DNA of 13,466 nucleotides from an uncultured Clostridia bacterium (GTDB lineage Bacteria; Bacillota; Clostridia; Oscillospirales; Oscillospiraceae): positions 1 through 13,466 of the forward strand of contig CAMEWZ010000028.1 of assembly GCA_945946745.1 (NCBI GenBank). Direction: 5' to 3'. The position numbers were made by a program, and so were the translations under genes. Under the pieces are notes generated by a model. That model was not told where the DNA came from and made no database searches. It worked only from the letters and a program-made list of their open reading frames with translations. Positions 1 to 7,157 of the stretch are shown here, in pieces (the first letter of the stretch is position 1; each line of letters opens with the position of its first letter).

Positions 1-13
1 CCGCTGCGCAATT

Positions 14-124
14 AATTACAATTTGTACCGCCGTAACGATACCGAGCGGTGCCCAATGGCGTAACGATTACCACCCAGCCCGGGCACGAATTGTCCGCGG
101 CGACTCGCCGCCAAATTACAATTT
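14..124. repeat. Structured intergenic element bounded by 11-base direct repeats
   Basis: The sequence AATTACAATTT occurs at 14-24 and again at 114-124, exactly 100 bases apart. Between the copies are several self-complementary pieces: ACCGC/GCGGT (27-31 with 46-50), GTGCCC/GGGCAC (49-54 with 82-87), GTAA/TTAC (61-64 with 68-71) and a perfect six-base-pair hairpin GCGGCG-ACT-CGCCGC (97-111). CGTAACGAT is also repeated directly at 32-40 and 60-68. AATTGT at 89-94 can pair with ACAATT at 18-23 or with ACAATT at 119-124, so two alternative folds exist. No convincing ORF lies here. It may be a dispersed non-autonomous repeat of the lineage or the structured 3' region of the neighbouring minus-strand gene. 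The repeats and pairings are seen directly; dispersal is inference. Confidence 0.5.
97..111 (-). terminator. Hairpin just past the XRE regulator stop (weak terminator candidate)
   Basis: A perfect six-base-pair stem with a three-base loop lies four bases beyond the regulator's TAA stop. It can be enclosed by a further AATTGT/ACAATT pairing (119-124 with 89-94 on the plus-strand numbering). There is no T-tract on the minus-strand downstream side, so it is not a canonical intrinsic terminator. It may instead stabilise the 3' end of the transcript, or simply belong to the repeat element. Confidence 0.3.
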
Positions 125-874
125 ATCTGTCTGCTGAGTCAGGTCGATATGCATTAAATAATATTCCGGTGGTGACACTGCCCCCTGGCAGTGGACGAAT
201 ACATCCAGAAACGCCTCTCCCGCCTCCTGGCGGAGCCGGTGGAAGCAGGGAAGAACGCCCTCCCCGGCGCTTTTGCGCAGGCCGTTGCGGCCCAGATAGT
301 CGAAAATCAGCGGAAGTGCCTGGGAAAGCTGGGGTAGAAGGGCATCCGCCTCGCCCCGAACGGTCAGCATCGCGTAATCCGCCGGGGGCTGGGAAACCAG
401 CTCCACGCTGCCGTCCTCACCAAAATCGTCCTTCGGCAGAATCAGCCCTGCTCCATAGCCCCGCAGTCCAAATCGGTTTTTCTGCTCTGCCGTGACCTGG
501 GGAAAGGCCCAACCAATGGACGCGGTGGCGTCCGGCAGGCCCACAGCCCTGGCCCAGCGTTCCAGATGGGCGGCGGCATCCGCTTCCGGCTGGGAGGAAA
601 TCACCACATATTGGGCAAAGCGAAACCCCGCTACCCGCACCACCCGCACCTGGGAATAGCGGCGCTCCTGTTCTGACAGATCCTCCCGCAGAAGGGCGTC
701 CAGCTTGCAGCCAAACACATCTCCCAGCTCTGGCAGCTTCAGAAGCTCCGGGAGGGCCTCACCGGATTCCCATTTGGAGACGGTCTGCCGGGATACCCCC
801 AGCTTCAAGGCCAGGGCCTCCTGGGTCAAACCGTTTTTGCGGCGCAGATATTGGATGTTTTCTCCGAGAAACAT
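116..874 (-). CDS. XRE-family HTH regulator with GyrI-like C-terminal domain
   Basis: The 252-residue protein begins with an HTH_3/Cro-CI type DNA-binding domain: residues about 6-62, with LTQEALALKLGVSRQTVSKW at 16-35. From about residue 73 to 230 it has an alpha/beta region resembling the GyrI-like/AraC effector-binding fold, which in this family binds small hydrophobic ligands. It is therefore probably a cytoplasmic one-component ligand-responsive transcription factor. The ATG at 874 is preceded on the minus strand by a GAGGGGG ribosome site seven bases away, and a good promoter lies just upstream. It is transcribed divergently from trkA and may control itself, trkA or both through the palindrome at 959-973. 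Its last codons and stop lie inside the AATTACAATTT repeat copy at 114-124. The HTH call is firm, the GyrI-like call moderate, and ligand and targets are unknown. Confidence 0.85.
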   Translation of the reverse strand: MFLGENIQYLRRKNGLTQEALALKLGVSRQTVSKWESGEALPELLKLPELGDVFGCKLDALLREDLSEQERRYSQVRVVRVAGFRFAQYVVISSQPEADAAAHLERWARAVGLPDATASIGWAFPQVTAEQKNRFGLRGYGAGLILPKDDFGEDGSVELVSQPPADYAMLTVRGEADALLPQLSQALPLIFDYLGRNGLRKSAGEGVLPCFHRLRQEAGEAFLDVFVHCQGAVSPPEYYLMHIDLTQQTDKL

Positions 875-898
875 GCGGTTTCCCCCTCTTTTTTCTAT

Positions 899-927
899 AG
901 TATATCAAAGGAAATCGGTCTTGTCTA
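899..927 (-). promoter_or_regulatory. SigA-type promoter of the XRE regulator
   Basis: Read on the minus strand, TAGACA (plus coordinates 922-927) and TATACT (899-904) are separated by exactly 17 bases. The predicted transcription start is near 892, giving a leader of under 20 bases before the ATG at 874. Confidence 0.7.
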
Positions 928-928
928 C

Positions 929-973
929 CAACGCTGGCGTGCTTTTTTCCTTTTTTCCGCAACCGCTGGTTGC
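929..973. promoter_or_regulatory. Candidate operator in the divergent intergenic region
   Basis: Between the two divergent -35 boxes lies a perfect inverted repeat GCAACC-GCT-GGTTGC (959-973). A related half, CAACGCTGG, sits at 929-937 and CAACCGCTGG at 960-969, about three helical turns apart. The placement would let a dimeric regulator, for example the adjacent XRE protein, act on both promoters. The repeats are seen; the binding protein is inferred. Confidence 0.45.
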
Positions 974-999
974 ACGGCGGAAGTTTCTGGAGGAAAGGG

Positions 1000-1028
1000 T
1001 TGCATTTTGGGGAAAGGAAGTGTATGAT
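1000..1028 (+). promoter_or_regulatory. SigA-type promoter of trkA-trkH
   Basis: TTGCAT (1000-1005) and TATGAT (1023-1028) are separated by 17 bases. The predicted start near 1035 leaves a leader of about 70 bases before the trkA ATG, too short for a ydaO-type c-di-AMP riboswitch. The block 998-1015 is nearly identical to the promoter at 4132-4149. Confidence 0.75.
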
Positions 1029-1107
1029 AGTAGGCATTAAGACTTTGTTAAGATATTTGCGGTATTCATAAAGAACGCGCAAAGGCCCGGGAGGGCAGGG
1101 AGGAACT

Positions 1108-2469
1108 ATGCGGATCGTAGTGGTTGGTATCGGCAAGGTGGGCAGCACCGTGGCGGAGTATCTGGCTAAGGAAGGCCACGAAGTCACCGTGGTGGATCAT
1201 AACCCGGAGGTCGTGGAGCGCATGACCAGCCGGTACGATGTGTTGGGCGTCTGCGGAAACGGCGCTTCCCTGGAGGTGCAGAAGCAGGCGGGCATTTCCC
1301 GGGCGGAGCTGTTCGTGTCGCTGACCTCCTCGGATGAATTCAATATTCTGTGCTGCATCATGGCCCGAAAAAACGGCGCCAGGCACGTTATTGCCCGGGT
1401 GCGCAATCCGGACTACTTCCAGCAGATGCTGTTTCTGCGGGAGGAGCTGGGGCTTTCCATGGCCGTCAACCCGGAGATGGAGGCGGCGGACGCCATCGGA
1501 CGGATGCTGCGTTTCCCCAGCGCCACCAAGCTGGAACTGTTCGCCAAGGGACGGTTGGAAATGGCGGAGGTAACCCTGCCTGCGGGTACGCCCCTGGACG
1601 GGGTGGTTTTGCAGGAACTGCAAGCCAAATTTGGCGCCCAAGTGCTGGTCTGCGCGGTGCGGCGGGGCCAGGAGGTCATCATTCCCACCGGTAATTTCGT
1701 GCTCCGGGCGGGGGATCACATCAGCGTCTCCGCGGGACACGCCGACCTCAATACCTTCTTCAAGCGCACCGGACTGTACCGGGACAGCGTTCGCTCGGTG
1801 CTCATCGTGGGCGGCGGGCGGATCGCCTTTTACTTAGCCGTCCAGCTGCTCCGGCTGGGGATCCGGGTGAAGATCGTGGAGCAGGACGAGGCTACCTGCG
1901 AGACCCTCAGCGATCTTCTGCCCAAGGCGGAAATCCTCCGGGGCGATGGTACCGACCAGGAGCTGCTGATCGAGGAGGGCATCGGAAGTGTGGATGCCTG
2001 CGTGGCGCTGACCGGCGTGGATGAGGAAAACATCATTGTGTCCATGTTCGCCGCGACACAGCAGGTGAAAAAGGTAATTACCAAGGTCAACCGGGCGAAC
2101 CTGCTGACCATTTTGCACAGCGTGGGCATTGAAAGCGTGGTGTCCTCCCGGACGGTGACCGGCGACCGGATCGTGCGCTATGTCCGGGCCATTTCCAATT
2201 CCCACGGCAGCAGCGTCCAGACCCTGTACCGGCTGCTGGACGGCCGGATGGAGGCATTGGAATTTGAGGTCAGCGAGAACGCTCCCTTTGTGCGAAAGAC
2301 CCTCCAGGAGCTGACCTTCCGCAAGGGCGTGCTGATCGCGGGCATCGTCCGGGATGGCAGGCTCATTCATCCCCAGGGCAGCGACTATATGCTTCCCGGA
2401 GACCTGGTCACGGTGGTCACCACCATTCCCGGCCTCCAGGGCCTGGGAGATACCTTGACGGAGGGCTGA
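1108..2469 (+). CDS. trkA: Trk potassium uptake regulatory subunit TrkA
   Basis: At 453 residues this is the full double-RCK form of TrkA, a cytoplasmic peripheral protein that binds NAD(H) and gates the TrkH potassium channel. The first Rossmann fold starts at residue 2 with GIGKVG (7-12) and an acidic residue at the end of strand two (D30). The second starts near residue 230 with GGGRIA (235-240) and E258. Each is followed by a TrkA-C ligand-binding domain, at about 140-215 and 365-440. The ATG at 1108 has an AGGGAGG ribosome site five bases upstream and follows a good promoter. The trkH ATG begins two bases after the stop, so the pair is a tight operon. No damage is seen. Confidence 0.97.
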   Translation: MRIVVVGIGKVGSTVAEYLAKEGHEVTVVDHNPEVVERMTSRYDVLGVCGNGASLEVQKQAGISRAELFVSLTSSDEFNILCCIMARKNGARHVIARVRNPDYFQQMLFLREELGLSMAVNPEMEAADAIGRMLRFPSATKLELFAKGRLEMAEVTLPAGTPLDGVVLQELQAKFGAQVLVCAVRRGQEVIIPTGNFVLRAGDHISVSAGHADLNTFFKRTGLYRDSVRSVLIVGGGRIAFYLAVQLLRLGIRVKIVEQDEATCETLSDLLPKAEILRGDGTDQELLIEEGIGSVDACVALTGVDEENIIVSMFAATQQVKKVITKVNRANLLTILHSVGIESVVSSRTVTGDRIVRYVRAISNSHGSSVQTLYRLLDGRMEALEFEVSENAPFVRKTLQELTFRKGVLIAGIVRDGRLIHPQGSDYMLPGDLVTVVTTIPGLQGLGDTLTEG

Positions 2470-2471
2470 GC

Positions 2472-3911
2472 ATGAATGGCCGAATGATTGTCTATACGGT
2501 GGGGATGCTGCTGAAGGTGGAGGCGGCGTTGATGCTGCTGCCCCTGGCGGTGTGCCTCATTTACGGGGAAAGTCCCCTGGCTTTCGGAGCGGTGATCCTG
2601 GTGCTGCTGGCACTGGGGCAGACCATGTCCGCCCGGCGGCCGAAAAACGATGCCATCTATGCCAGAGAGGGCTTTTTCATTGTGGGACTTTCCTGGATTT
2701 TGCTGTCGGTATTCGGGGCGCTGCCCTTTGTGATCTCCGGGGAGATTCCCCGGTTTGTGGACGCCCTGTTTGAGACGGTGTCCGGCTTCACCACCACCGG
2801 CGCCAGCATTCTGACGGATGTGGAGGCTATGAGCTACGGAATGCTGTTCTGGCGCAGCTTTACCCACTGGGTGGGCGGCATGGGCGTGCTGGTTTTTGTG
2901 CTGGCGGTGCTGCCCAAATCCGATGCCCAGACTTTGTATATTATGAAAGCGGAGGTGCCGGGGCCGACCTGCGGCAAGCTGGTGGCCAGGGTGCGGCATA
3001 CGGCGCTGATCCTCTATGGCATTTACCTTGCCATGACCGTGCTGCTGGTGCTTTTGCTGGTGGTGGGGGGAATGCCCCTGTTCGACTCGGTGATTCACGC
3101 CTTTGGCACGGCGGGCACCGGCGGCTTCGGCATCAAGGCTGCCAGCATCGGTTATTATGATTCGGCGTATTTTGACTATGTGATCGGCATTTTTATGATG
3201 CTGTTCGGCGTGAATTTTAACCTATACTATTTTCTGCTGCTGGGAGATGTGGTCAGCGTGGTAAAAAGCGAGGAGCTGCGCTGGTATGTGGGCATCATCG
3301 CCGCCGCCACCGGCTTGATCGCCTGGAACATCCTGCCCCAGTACGGCAGCTTCGGCAGCAGCCTGCGCTATGCCTTCTTCCAGGTGTCCAGCATCATCAC
3401 CACCACCGGCTACACCACGGCGGATTACAGTTTGTGGCCCAATTTTTCCCAGGCGATCCTGGTGGCAATCATGTTCATCGGCGCCATGGCCGGCTCCACC
3501 GGCGGCGGTATCAAGGTTTCCCGGCTGGTGATTTTGGTGAAAAGCGCCTATCGGGAGCTGTGTACCATGCGCTCGCCACGGACGGTGCGGTGTCTCAAAT
3601 TTGAGGGAAAGCCCCTGGAGAAGCAGACCGGCTCCGGCATTCAGGCATTTCTGACGGCTTTTTTGGTGCTGTTCAGCCTGAGCGTACTGGTGCTTTCCCT
3701 GGATCAATTTGACCATGTTTCCAATTTCACAGCCGTGGCGGCCTGCATCAACAACATTGGCCCGGCCCTGGGCGTCTGCGGCCCGGTGGGCAGCTATGCC
3801 CCCTTCAGCGACCTGTCCAAGCTGGTGCTGAGCTTCGACATGCTGGCGGGGCGGCTGGAAATCTTCCCGCTGCTGATGCTGTTCACCCCCTCCACCTACC
3901 GGAAAAAATAG
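2472..3911 (+). CDS. trkH: Trk potassium uptake membrane subunit TrkH
   Basis: This 479-residue integral membrane protein has the four-fold M1-P-M2 arrangement of the SKT family, which moves K+ into the cell together with TrkA. The four filter loops are visible: SGFTTTGAS (104-112), GTAGTGGFG (212-220), ITTTGYTTA (309-317) and NNIGPALG (427-434). GAMAGSTGGGIKVSR (337-351) matches the conserved intramembrane gating loop of the third repeat. The C-terminus GRLEIFPLLMLFTPSTYRKK (460-479) is the usual TrkH ending, so the gene is complete. Its ribosome site GGAGGG (2460-2465) lies over the end of trkA, implying translational coupling. A hairpin element and terminator follow. Confidence 0.97.
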   Translation: MNGRMIVYTVGMLLKVEAALMLLPLAVCLIYGESPLAFGAVILVLLALGQTMSARRPKNDAIYAREGFFIVGLSWILLSVFGALPFVISGEIPRFVDALFETVSGFTTTGASILTDVEAMSYGMLFWRSFTHWVGGMGVLVFVLAVLPKSDAQTLYIMKAEVPGPTCGKLVARVRHTALILYGIYLAMTVLLVLLLVVGGMPLFDSVIHAFGTAGTGGFGIKAASIGYYDSAYFDYVIGIFMMLFGVNFNLYYFLLLGDVVSVVKSEELRWYVGIIAAATGLIAWNILPQYGSFGSSLRYAFFQVSSIITTTGYTTADYSLWPNFSQAILVAIMFIGAMAGSTGGGIKVSRLVILVKSAYRELCTMRSPRTVRCLKFEGKPLEKQTGSGIQAFLTAFLVLFSLSVLVLSLDQFDHVSNFTAVAACINNIGPALGVCGPVGSYAPFSDLSKLVLSFDMLAGRLEIFPLLMLFTPSTYRKK

Positions 3912-3951
3912 GGCATCACCGCATAATGGAGCAAGGAGATTCGGCGAGAGA

Positions 3952-4032
3952 TTTTGGCACAAGCGAAAGTATGGAAAATGCGGGAATACTGGATGTATTT
4001 CCCATTTTTCATACTGCGCGATTGGGGCAAAA
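3952..4032. repeat. Long imperfect palindrome between trkH and its terminator
   Basis: Two arms of roughly 37 bases (3952-3989 and 3995-4032) are largely complementary around a five-base loop (3990-3994). The inner stem GGGAATAC/GTATTTCCC has a single bulge, the next block pairs AGTATG with CATACT, and the outer ends pair TTTTG with CAAAA. Such long hairpins can be processed 3'-UTR structures or copies of a dispersed palindromic repeat. I see no ribosome site or gene-like codon pattern in the small ORFs crossing it, so I treat them as non-coding. Confidence 0.6.
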
Positions 4033-4089
4033 GATCCGCCGAAGCCCGCAGTGCCCATTGTGCGGTGCTGCCATAGAAAAGCCCTTTTT

Positions 4090-4123
4090 CGCCGCCTCCG
4101 TCTGCCCGGAGGCGGCGCTTTTT
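4090..4123 (+). terminator. Intrinsic terminator of the trkA-trkH operon
   Basis: An 11-base-pair perfect stem, CGCCGCCTCCG (4090-4100) with CGGAGGCGGCG (4107-4117), has a six-base loop and is followed by C and five T residues (4119-4123). It lies about 180 bases after trkH and just ahead of the next promoter. Confidence 0.9.
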
Positions 4124-4133
4124 GGGTAAGCGG

Positions 4134-4162
4134 TTGCATTCTGCGGAAAAATATGCTATGAT
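4134..4162 (+). promoter_or_regulatory. Promoter of the LRR protein / ridA unit
   Basis: TTGCAT (4134-4139), a 17-base spacer and TATGAT (4157-4162) form a SigA-type promoter with the same two hexamers as the trkA promoter. The predicted transcription start is near 4169, which rules out the in-frame TTG at 4172 as the start codon of the next gene. Confidence 0.75.
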
Positions 4163-4195
4163 GCAAAAAGCTTGAATATTTTGGAGGTCATTGCC

Positions 4196-5890
4196 GTGAA
4201 GAAAAAACTTGTGACCATCCTGGTGGTAATCGTGCTGATCCTAAGCCTGCTTGTGGCCGGGGCCATTGGGTTTTTGTGGTACCGGGATAACCACATTTTT
4301 GTGGACGGAAAGGCATACTCCATCCACGTCCAGAGCCTGGATCTGCGGGAGGAGGACATCTCCTTTGCCCATTATGACGCGGTTCACAGCCAGCTGCCTG
4401 GATGCGAAATTTTGTGGAACGTACCCTTCCAGACCGGGAAATACCCCAATGACAGCACCAGTTTGACCGTCTCCAGCTTCAGCGGGGAGGACGAGCGGAT
4501 TTTGCTGGACTATTTCCCCAAGCTCCAGAAGCTGGACGCAACCGGCTGCCGGGATTACGCGATGCTGGAGGATTTTCGGGCCCAGCGGCCCCAGTGCCAG
4601 GTGATCTACCAGGTGGATCTGGGCGGAAAGGCCTTTGCCCCGGATACGGAGGAACTGGTGCTGGAAGCGGGGGATTACACCTACGATACCTTGATGGAGA
4701 ACCTGCCCCATCTGCCCAAGGTCAAGGCCATCCAGCTGAAAATGCCGGAGTTGAGCCTGGAGCAGATCGACGGGCTGAAGCAGGCCTATGAGACCATCGA
4801 CTTCACCTGCACGGTGGCGCTTCTGGGCCAGGAATACGACACCCAGACCACCCAGCTGGACTTGTCCGCTATGGAAAGCGCCGATGTGGCGGGGATTGTG
4901 GAAAAGCTGGCCATGCTGCCGAATCTGGAAAGCGTGGAGCTGATGGACAGCGCCGGGAGCAGCCGCTTGAGCAAGACGGATGTGAAGGCGCTGATGGATG
5001 CCGCGCCTCAGGTGCAATTCCACTACACCTTTGATTTCTACGGCACCACCTTGTCCACCGATGAGGAGGAAGTCCACCTCAAGAATGTGAATATCGGCGA
5101 CGAAGGGGAGCCGGAGGTACGCGCGGCCCTGGATCTGATGCCCCACTGCACCCGGTTCGTGCTGGAAAACTGCCGCATTTCCAACGAGGTAATGGCCCAG
5201 CTCCGGGAGGACTACCGGGATCAGACCAAGGTGGTCTGGCGGGTGGAGTACGGCGGCGGCAGCTGCATGACCGACTGCGAGGTCATCCGCTGCACCTATA
5301 AGCTGACAGACAAAAACAGCAAGAATCTGATCTACTGCGAGGATGTACGGTTTATGGACGTGGGGCACAATGATGTGACCTACCTTTCGGATTTCTCCTT
5401 CGTGACGGGAATGCCCAAGCTGGAGGCCATCATCCTCTCCAGCGCCTATGTCAAGGATTTGACGCCATTCGCCAGCTGCAAGAATCTGAAGTTCTTTGAA
5501 GCCGCCTTCTGCGGCCTGCTGGAGGACATTTCTCCTCTGGCCCAGTGTGAGAAGCTGGAGATGGTGAACATCAGCTTCACCAAGGTTACGGACATTTCGC
5601 CTTTGTATGAGCTGCCCATCACCAACCTGTGCGCCAAGAATTATTCCAAGAACCGGGTTTCCGCGGAGGATCAAGCGAAATTTGCCGAGCTGCACCCCGA
5701 CTGCTGGGCCTTGTACGAGGGCGAGCAGCCCTATGGCGACGGCTGGCGGTATGCCGGTGACGCGAAGAACTCCTATTTGCCCTATTACGCCATGCTCCGC
5801 AAGGTGTTCCGGTATGACGATGATGTCATTCCCAACAGCGTGGGCTGGTATTTACGAGAGGGAGACACCGATCTGCCCGAAACCACATAA
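4196..5890 (+). CDS. Membrane-anchored leucine-rich-repeat protein with ~70-residue N-terminal repeats
   Basis: Starting at GTG 4196 (GGAGGT at 4183-4188, seven bases upstream), the protein has 564 residues. KKK precedes a hydrophobic segment at about 5-28 with no lipobox or clear cleavage site, so it is probably a signal anchor with an extracellular body. Residues 65-390 contain five related units, each opening with a short strand bearing an aromatic or Cys: EILWNVPF (71), QVIYQVDL (135), FTCTVAL (203), QFHYTFDF (274), KVVWRVEY (345). Each continues to an LPxLxxLxL-like stretch. Residues about 385-475 are SDS22-like 22-residue LRRs with DLTPF, DISPL and DISPL. A further opening motif, HPDCWALY, lies at 500-507. 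Function is unknown; a surface protein-binding role is inferred. ridA follows after 17 bases and is probably co-transcribed. Confidence 0.85.
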   Translation: MKKKLVTILVVIVLILSLLVAGAIGFLWYRDNHIFVDGKAYSIHVQSLDLREEDISFAHYDAVHSQLPGCEILWNVPFQTGKYPNDSTSLTVSSFSGEDERILLDYFPKLQKLDATGCRDYAMLEDFRAQRPQCQVIYQVDLGGKAFAPDTEELVLEAGDYTYDTLMENLPHLPKVKAIQLKMPELSLEQIDGLKQAYETIDFTCTVALLGQEYDTQTTQLDLSAMESADVAGIVEKLAMLPNLESVELMDSAGSSRLSKTDVKALMDAAPQVQFHYTFDFYGTTLSTDEEEVHLKNVNIGDEGEPEVRAALDLMPHCTRFVLENCRISNEVMAQLREDYRDQTKVVWRVEYGGGSCMTDCEVIRCTYKLTDKNSKNLIYCEDVRFMDVGHNDVTYLSDFSFVTGMPKLEAIILSSAYVKDLTPFASCKNLKFFEAAFCGLLEDISPLAQCEKLEMVNISFTKVTDISPLYELPITNLCAKNYSKNRVSAEDQAKFAELHPDCWALYEGEQPYGDGWRYAGDAKNSYLPYYAMLRKVFRYDDDVIPNSVGWYLREGDTDLPETT

Positions 5891-5907
5891 CAGAAGGAAG
5901 TGTTTTT

Positions 5908-6291
5908 ATGAACAAAATCATTCACACCCCCAATGCCCCTGCCGCCATCGGCCCCTATTCCCAGGCGGTGCAGGCGGGAAAGCTGCTGTTCGTCTCCGGG
6001 CAGATTCCCATTGACCCGGCCACCGGCGCGTTTGCCGGAGAAGACATTGCAACTCAAACCCGGCAGTCGCTGACCAATGTGAAGAACATTTTGGCCGCAG
6101 CGGGCTATACCTGCGCCGATGTGGTGAAAACCACCGTGCTGCTGGCGGACATTGGTGATTTTGCCGCCATGAACGCCGTCTACGCCGAATTCTTCACGGA
6201 AAACTGCCCCGCCCGGGCCTGCTTTGCTGTCAAGGATCTGCCCAAGGGCGCCCTGGTGGAAATTGAGGCTGTGGCCTGCAAGGAATCATAG
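5908..6291 (+). CDS. ridA: RidA family reactive intermediate/imine deaminase
   Basis: The 127-residue length is typical of RidA/YjgF/YER057c proteins, trimeric cytosolic enzymes that hydrolyse reactive enamine/imine intermediates such as 2-aminoacrylate from PLP-enzyme reactions. IGPYSQAV (14-21), FVSGQIP (28-34) and the C-terminal ARACFAVKDLPKGALVEIEA (102-121) match the family. R103 corresponds to the catalytic arginine that binds the substrate carboxylate. The ATG has an AGAAGGAAG ribosome site seven bases upstream. The gene lies 17 bases after the LRR gene with no terminator between, so it probably shares that promoter. A terminator follows. No link in function to the LRR protein is evident. 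Confidence 0.95.
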   Translation: MNKIIHTPNAPAAIGPYSQAVQAGKLLFVSGQIPIDPATGAFAGEDIATQTRQSLTNVKNILAAAGYTCADVVKTTVLLADIGDFAAMNAVYAEFFTENCPARACFAVKDLPKGALVEIEAVACKES

Positions 6292-6314
6292 GATTTCTCG
6301 ATGAAATAGCTAAC

Positions 6315-6348
6315 CGCCGGTGGGAGATTTCTTCCATCGGCGATTTTT
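6315..6348 (+). terminator. Intrinsic terminator after ridA
   Basis: CGCCGGTGGG (6315-6324) pairs with TCCATCGGCG (6333-6342) over ten positions, two of them G-U, with an eight-base loop. An A and five T residues follow (6344-6348). Confidence 0.85.
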
Positions 6349-6360
6349 CGTGAAAAGTAG

Positions 6361-6389
6361 TTGAAACATCAACCAAAATGTGATATTCT
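6361..6389 (+). promoter_or_regulatory. Extended -10 promoter of the plsC-degV unit
   Basis: TTGAAA (6361-6366), a 17-base spacer and TATTCT (6384-6389) preceded by TGA at 6381-6383 form an extended -10 promoter. The start would be near 6396, so the in-frame ATG at 6396 cannot be the translation start, which supports the ATG at 6429. Confidence 0.75.
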
Positions 6390-6428
6390 ATCCAAATGAC
6401 CAACTATAGATCAAGGAAGGGCAGCGTT

Positions 6429-7157
6429 ATGAACCGTATCGTCACGATGGTTTTGAAAAACCTGGGAATTGTGCCCGGTGCCTGGATGAAGCTTTGCCGC
6501 TATGCCAAGCATCCGGAGCAGTATTCCGAGGAGGAGATGTACCGCCACATTCAGTTTATTCTGAAACGGGCGATTCAAGGCGGAAATGTGAACTTGACGG
6601 TCTCCGGCCAGGAGAACATCCCGGCGGAAGGGGGCTTTATGCTCTACGCCAACCACCAGGGCATGTTTGACGTGCTGGCCATCGCCGCCACCTGTGACCG
6701 GCCCATCGGCGCGGTGCTGAAAAAAGAGCTGTACAACATCCCCTTCCTGCACCAGATTGCCCTGTGTACCCGCTCCTATGCCATGGATCGGGAGGATGTG
6801 CGCCAGTCGCTGCGGGTGATTCAGGCGGTGACCGAGGAGGTCAAAAACGGCCGGGGTTACTTGATTTTCCCGGAGGGAACCCGGAGCAAGGTGGGCAACG
6901 GTATGAACGAATTCCACGGCGGCAGCTTCCGCTGCGCCACCAAGAGCCAGTGTCCCATCGTTCCCATTGCCCTGGTGGACTGCTTCAAGGTGCTGGATCA
7001 AAAGGGCAGCAAGCCGGTTTCCGTCCAAATCCACTACCTCCCGCCCATCCCCTATGAGGAATACCGGCAGCTGAAGCCCACCCAGGTGGCGGAGCTGGTG
7101 AAGGCGCGGATTGGAGAAAAAATCCGCCAGTGTACAGAAGGAGAAGAAAATGGTTAG
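6429..7157 (+). CDS. plsC: 1-acyl-sn-glycerol-3-phosphate acyltransferase (PlsC family)
   Basis: From the ATG at 6429 (AGGAAGG at 6414-6420, eight bases upstream) the protein has 242 residues, a normal length for PlsC. It carries the acyltransferase HX4D motif NHQGMFD (H76, D81) and the glycerol-phosphate binding motif FPEGTRS (147-153), followed by IVPIAL (177-182), a typical later block. The expected reaction is acylation of lysophosphatidic acid at sn-2 to phosphatidic acid at the inner membrane face. No strong transmembrane helix is evident, so membrane contact is probably through the amphipathic N-terminus. The 3' end overlaps degV by eight bases. Substrate preference cannot be read from the sequence, and some family members act on other lysophospholipids. 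Confidence 0.92.
   Translation: MNRIVTMVLKNLGIVPGAWMKLCRYAKHPEQYSEEEMYRHIQFILKRAIQGGNVNLTVSGQENIPAEGGFMLYANHQGMFDVLAIAATCDRPIGAVLKKELYNIPFLHQIALCTRSYAMDREDVRQSLRVIQAVTEEVKNGRGYLIFPEGTRSKVGNGMNEFHGGSFRCATKSQCPIVPIALVDCFKVLDQKGSKPVSVQIHYLPPIPYEEYRQLKPTQVAELVKARIGEKIRQCTEGEENG

Noticed and set aside
1029..1107. c-di-AMP or other riboswitch in the trkA leader
   Set aside because: The leader is only about 70 bases and lacks a strong hairpin set or a terminator stem.
3926..4129. Small plus-strand frame with a CPLC motif after trkH
   Set aside because: It runs through the long palindrome and the trk terminator stem and has no protein-like conservation that I can recognise.
4172..4195. Upstream TTG start for the LRR protein
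   Set aside because: It would sit within a few bases of the predicted transcription start and has no ribosome site; GTG at 4196 has GGAGGT at ideal spacing.
4241..5695. 484-codon minus-strand frame opposite the LRR gene
   Set aside because: Rich in His/Gln/Gly as expected for a shadow of a GC-rich gene; no motif or supporting ribosome site.
6396..6428. Upstream ATG for plsC
   Set aside because: It coincides with the predicted transcription start, and only the ATG at 6429 has a ribosome site.
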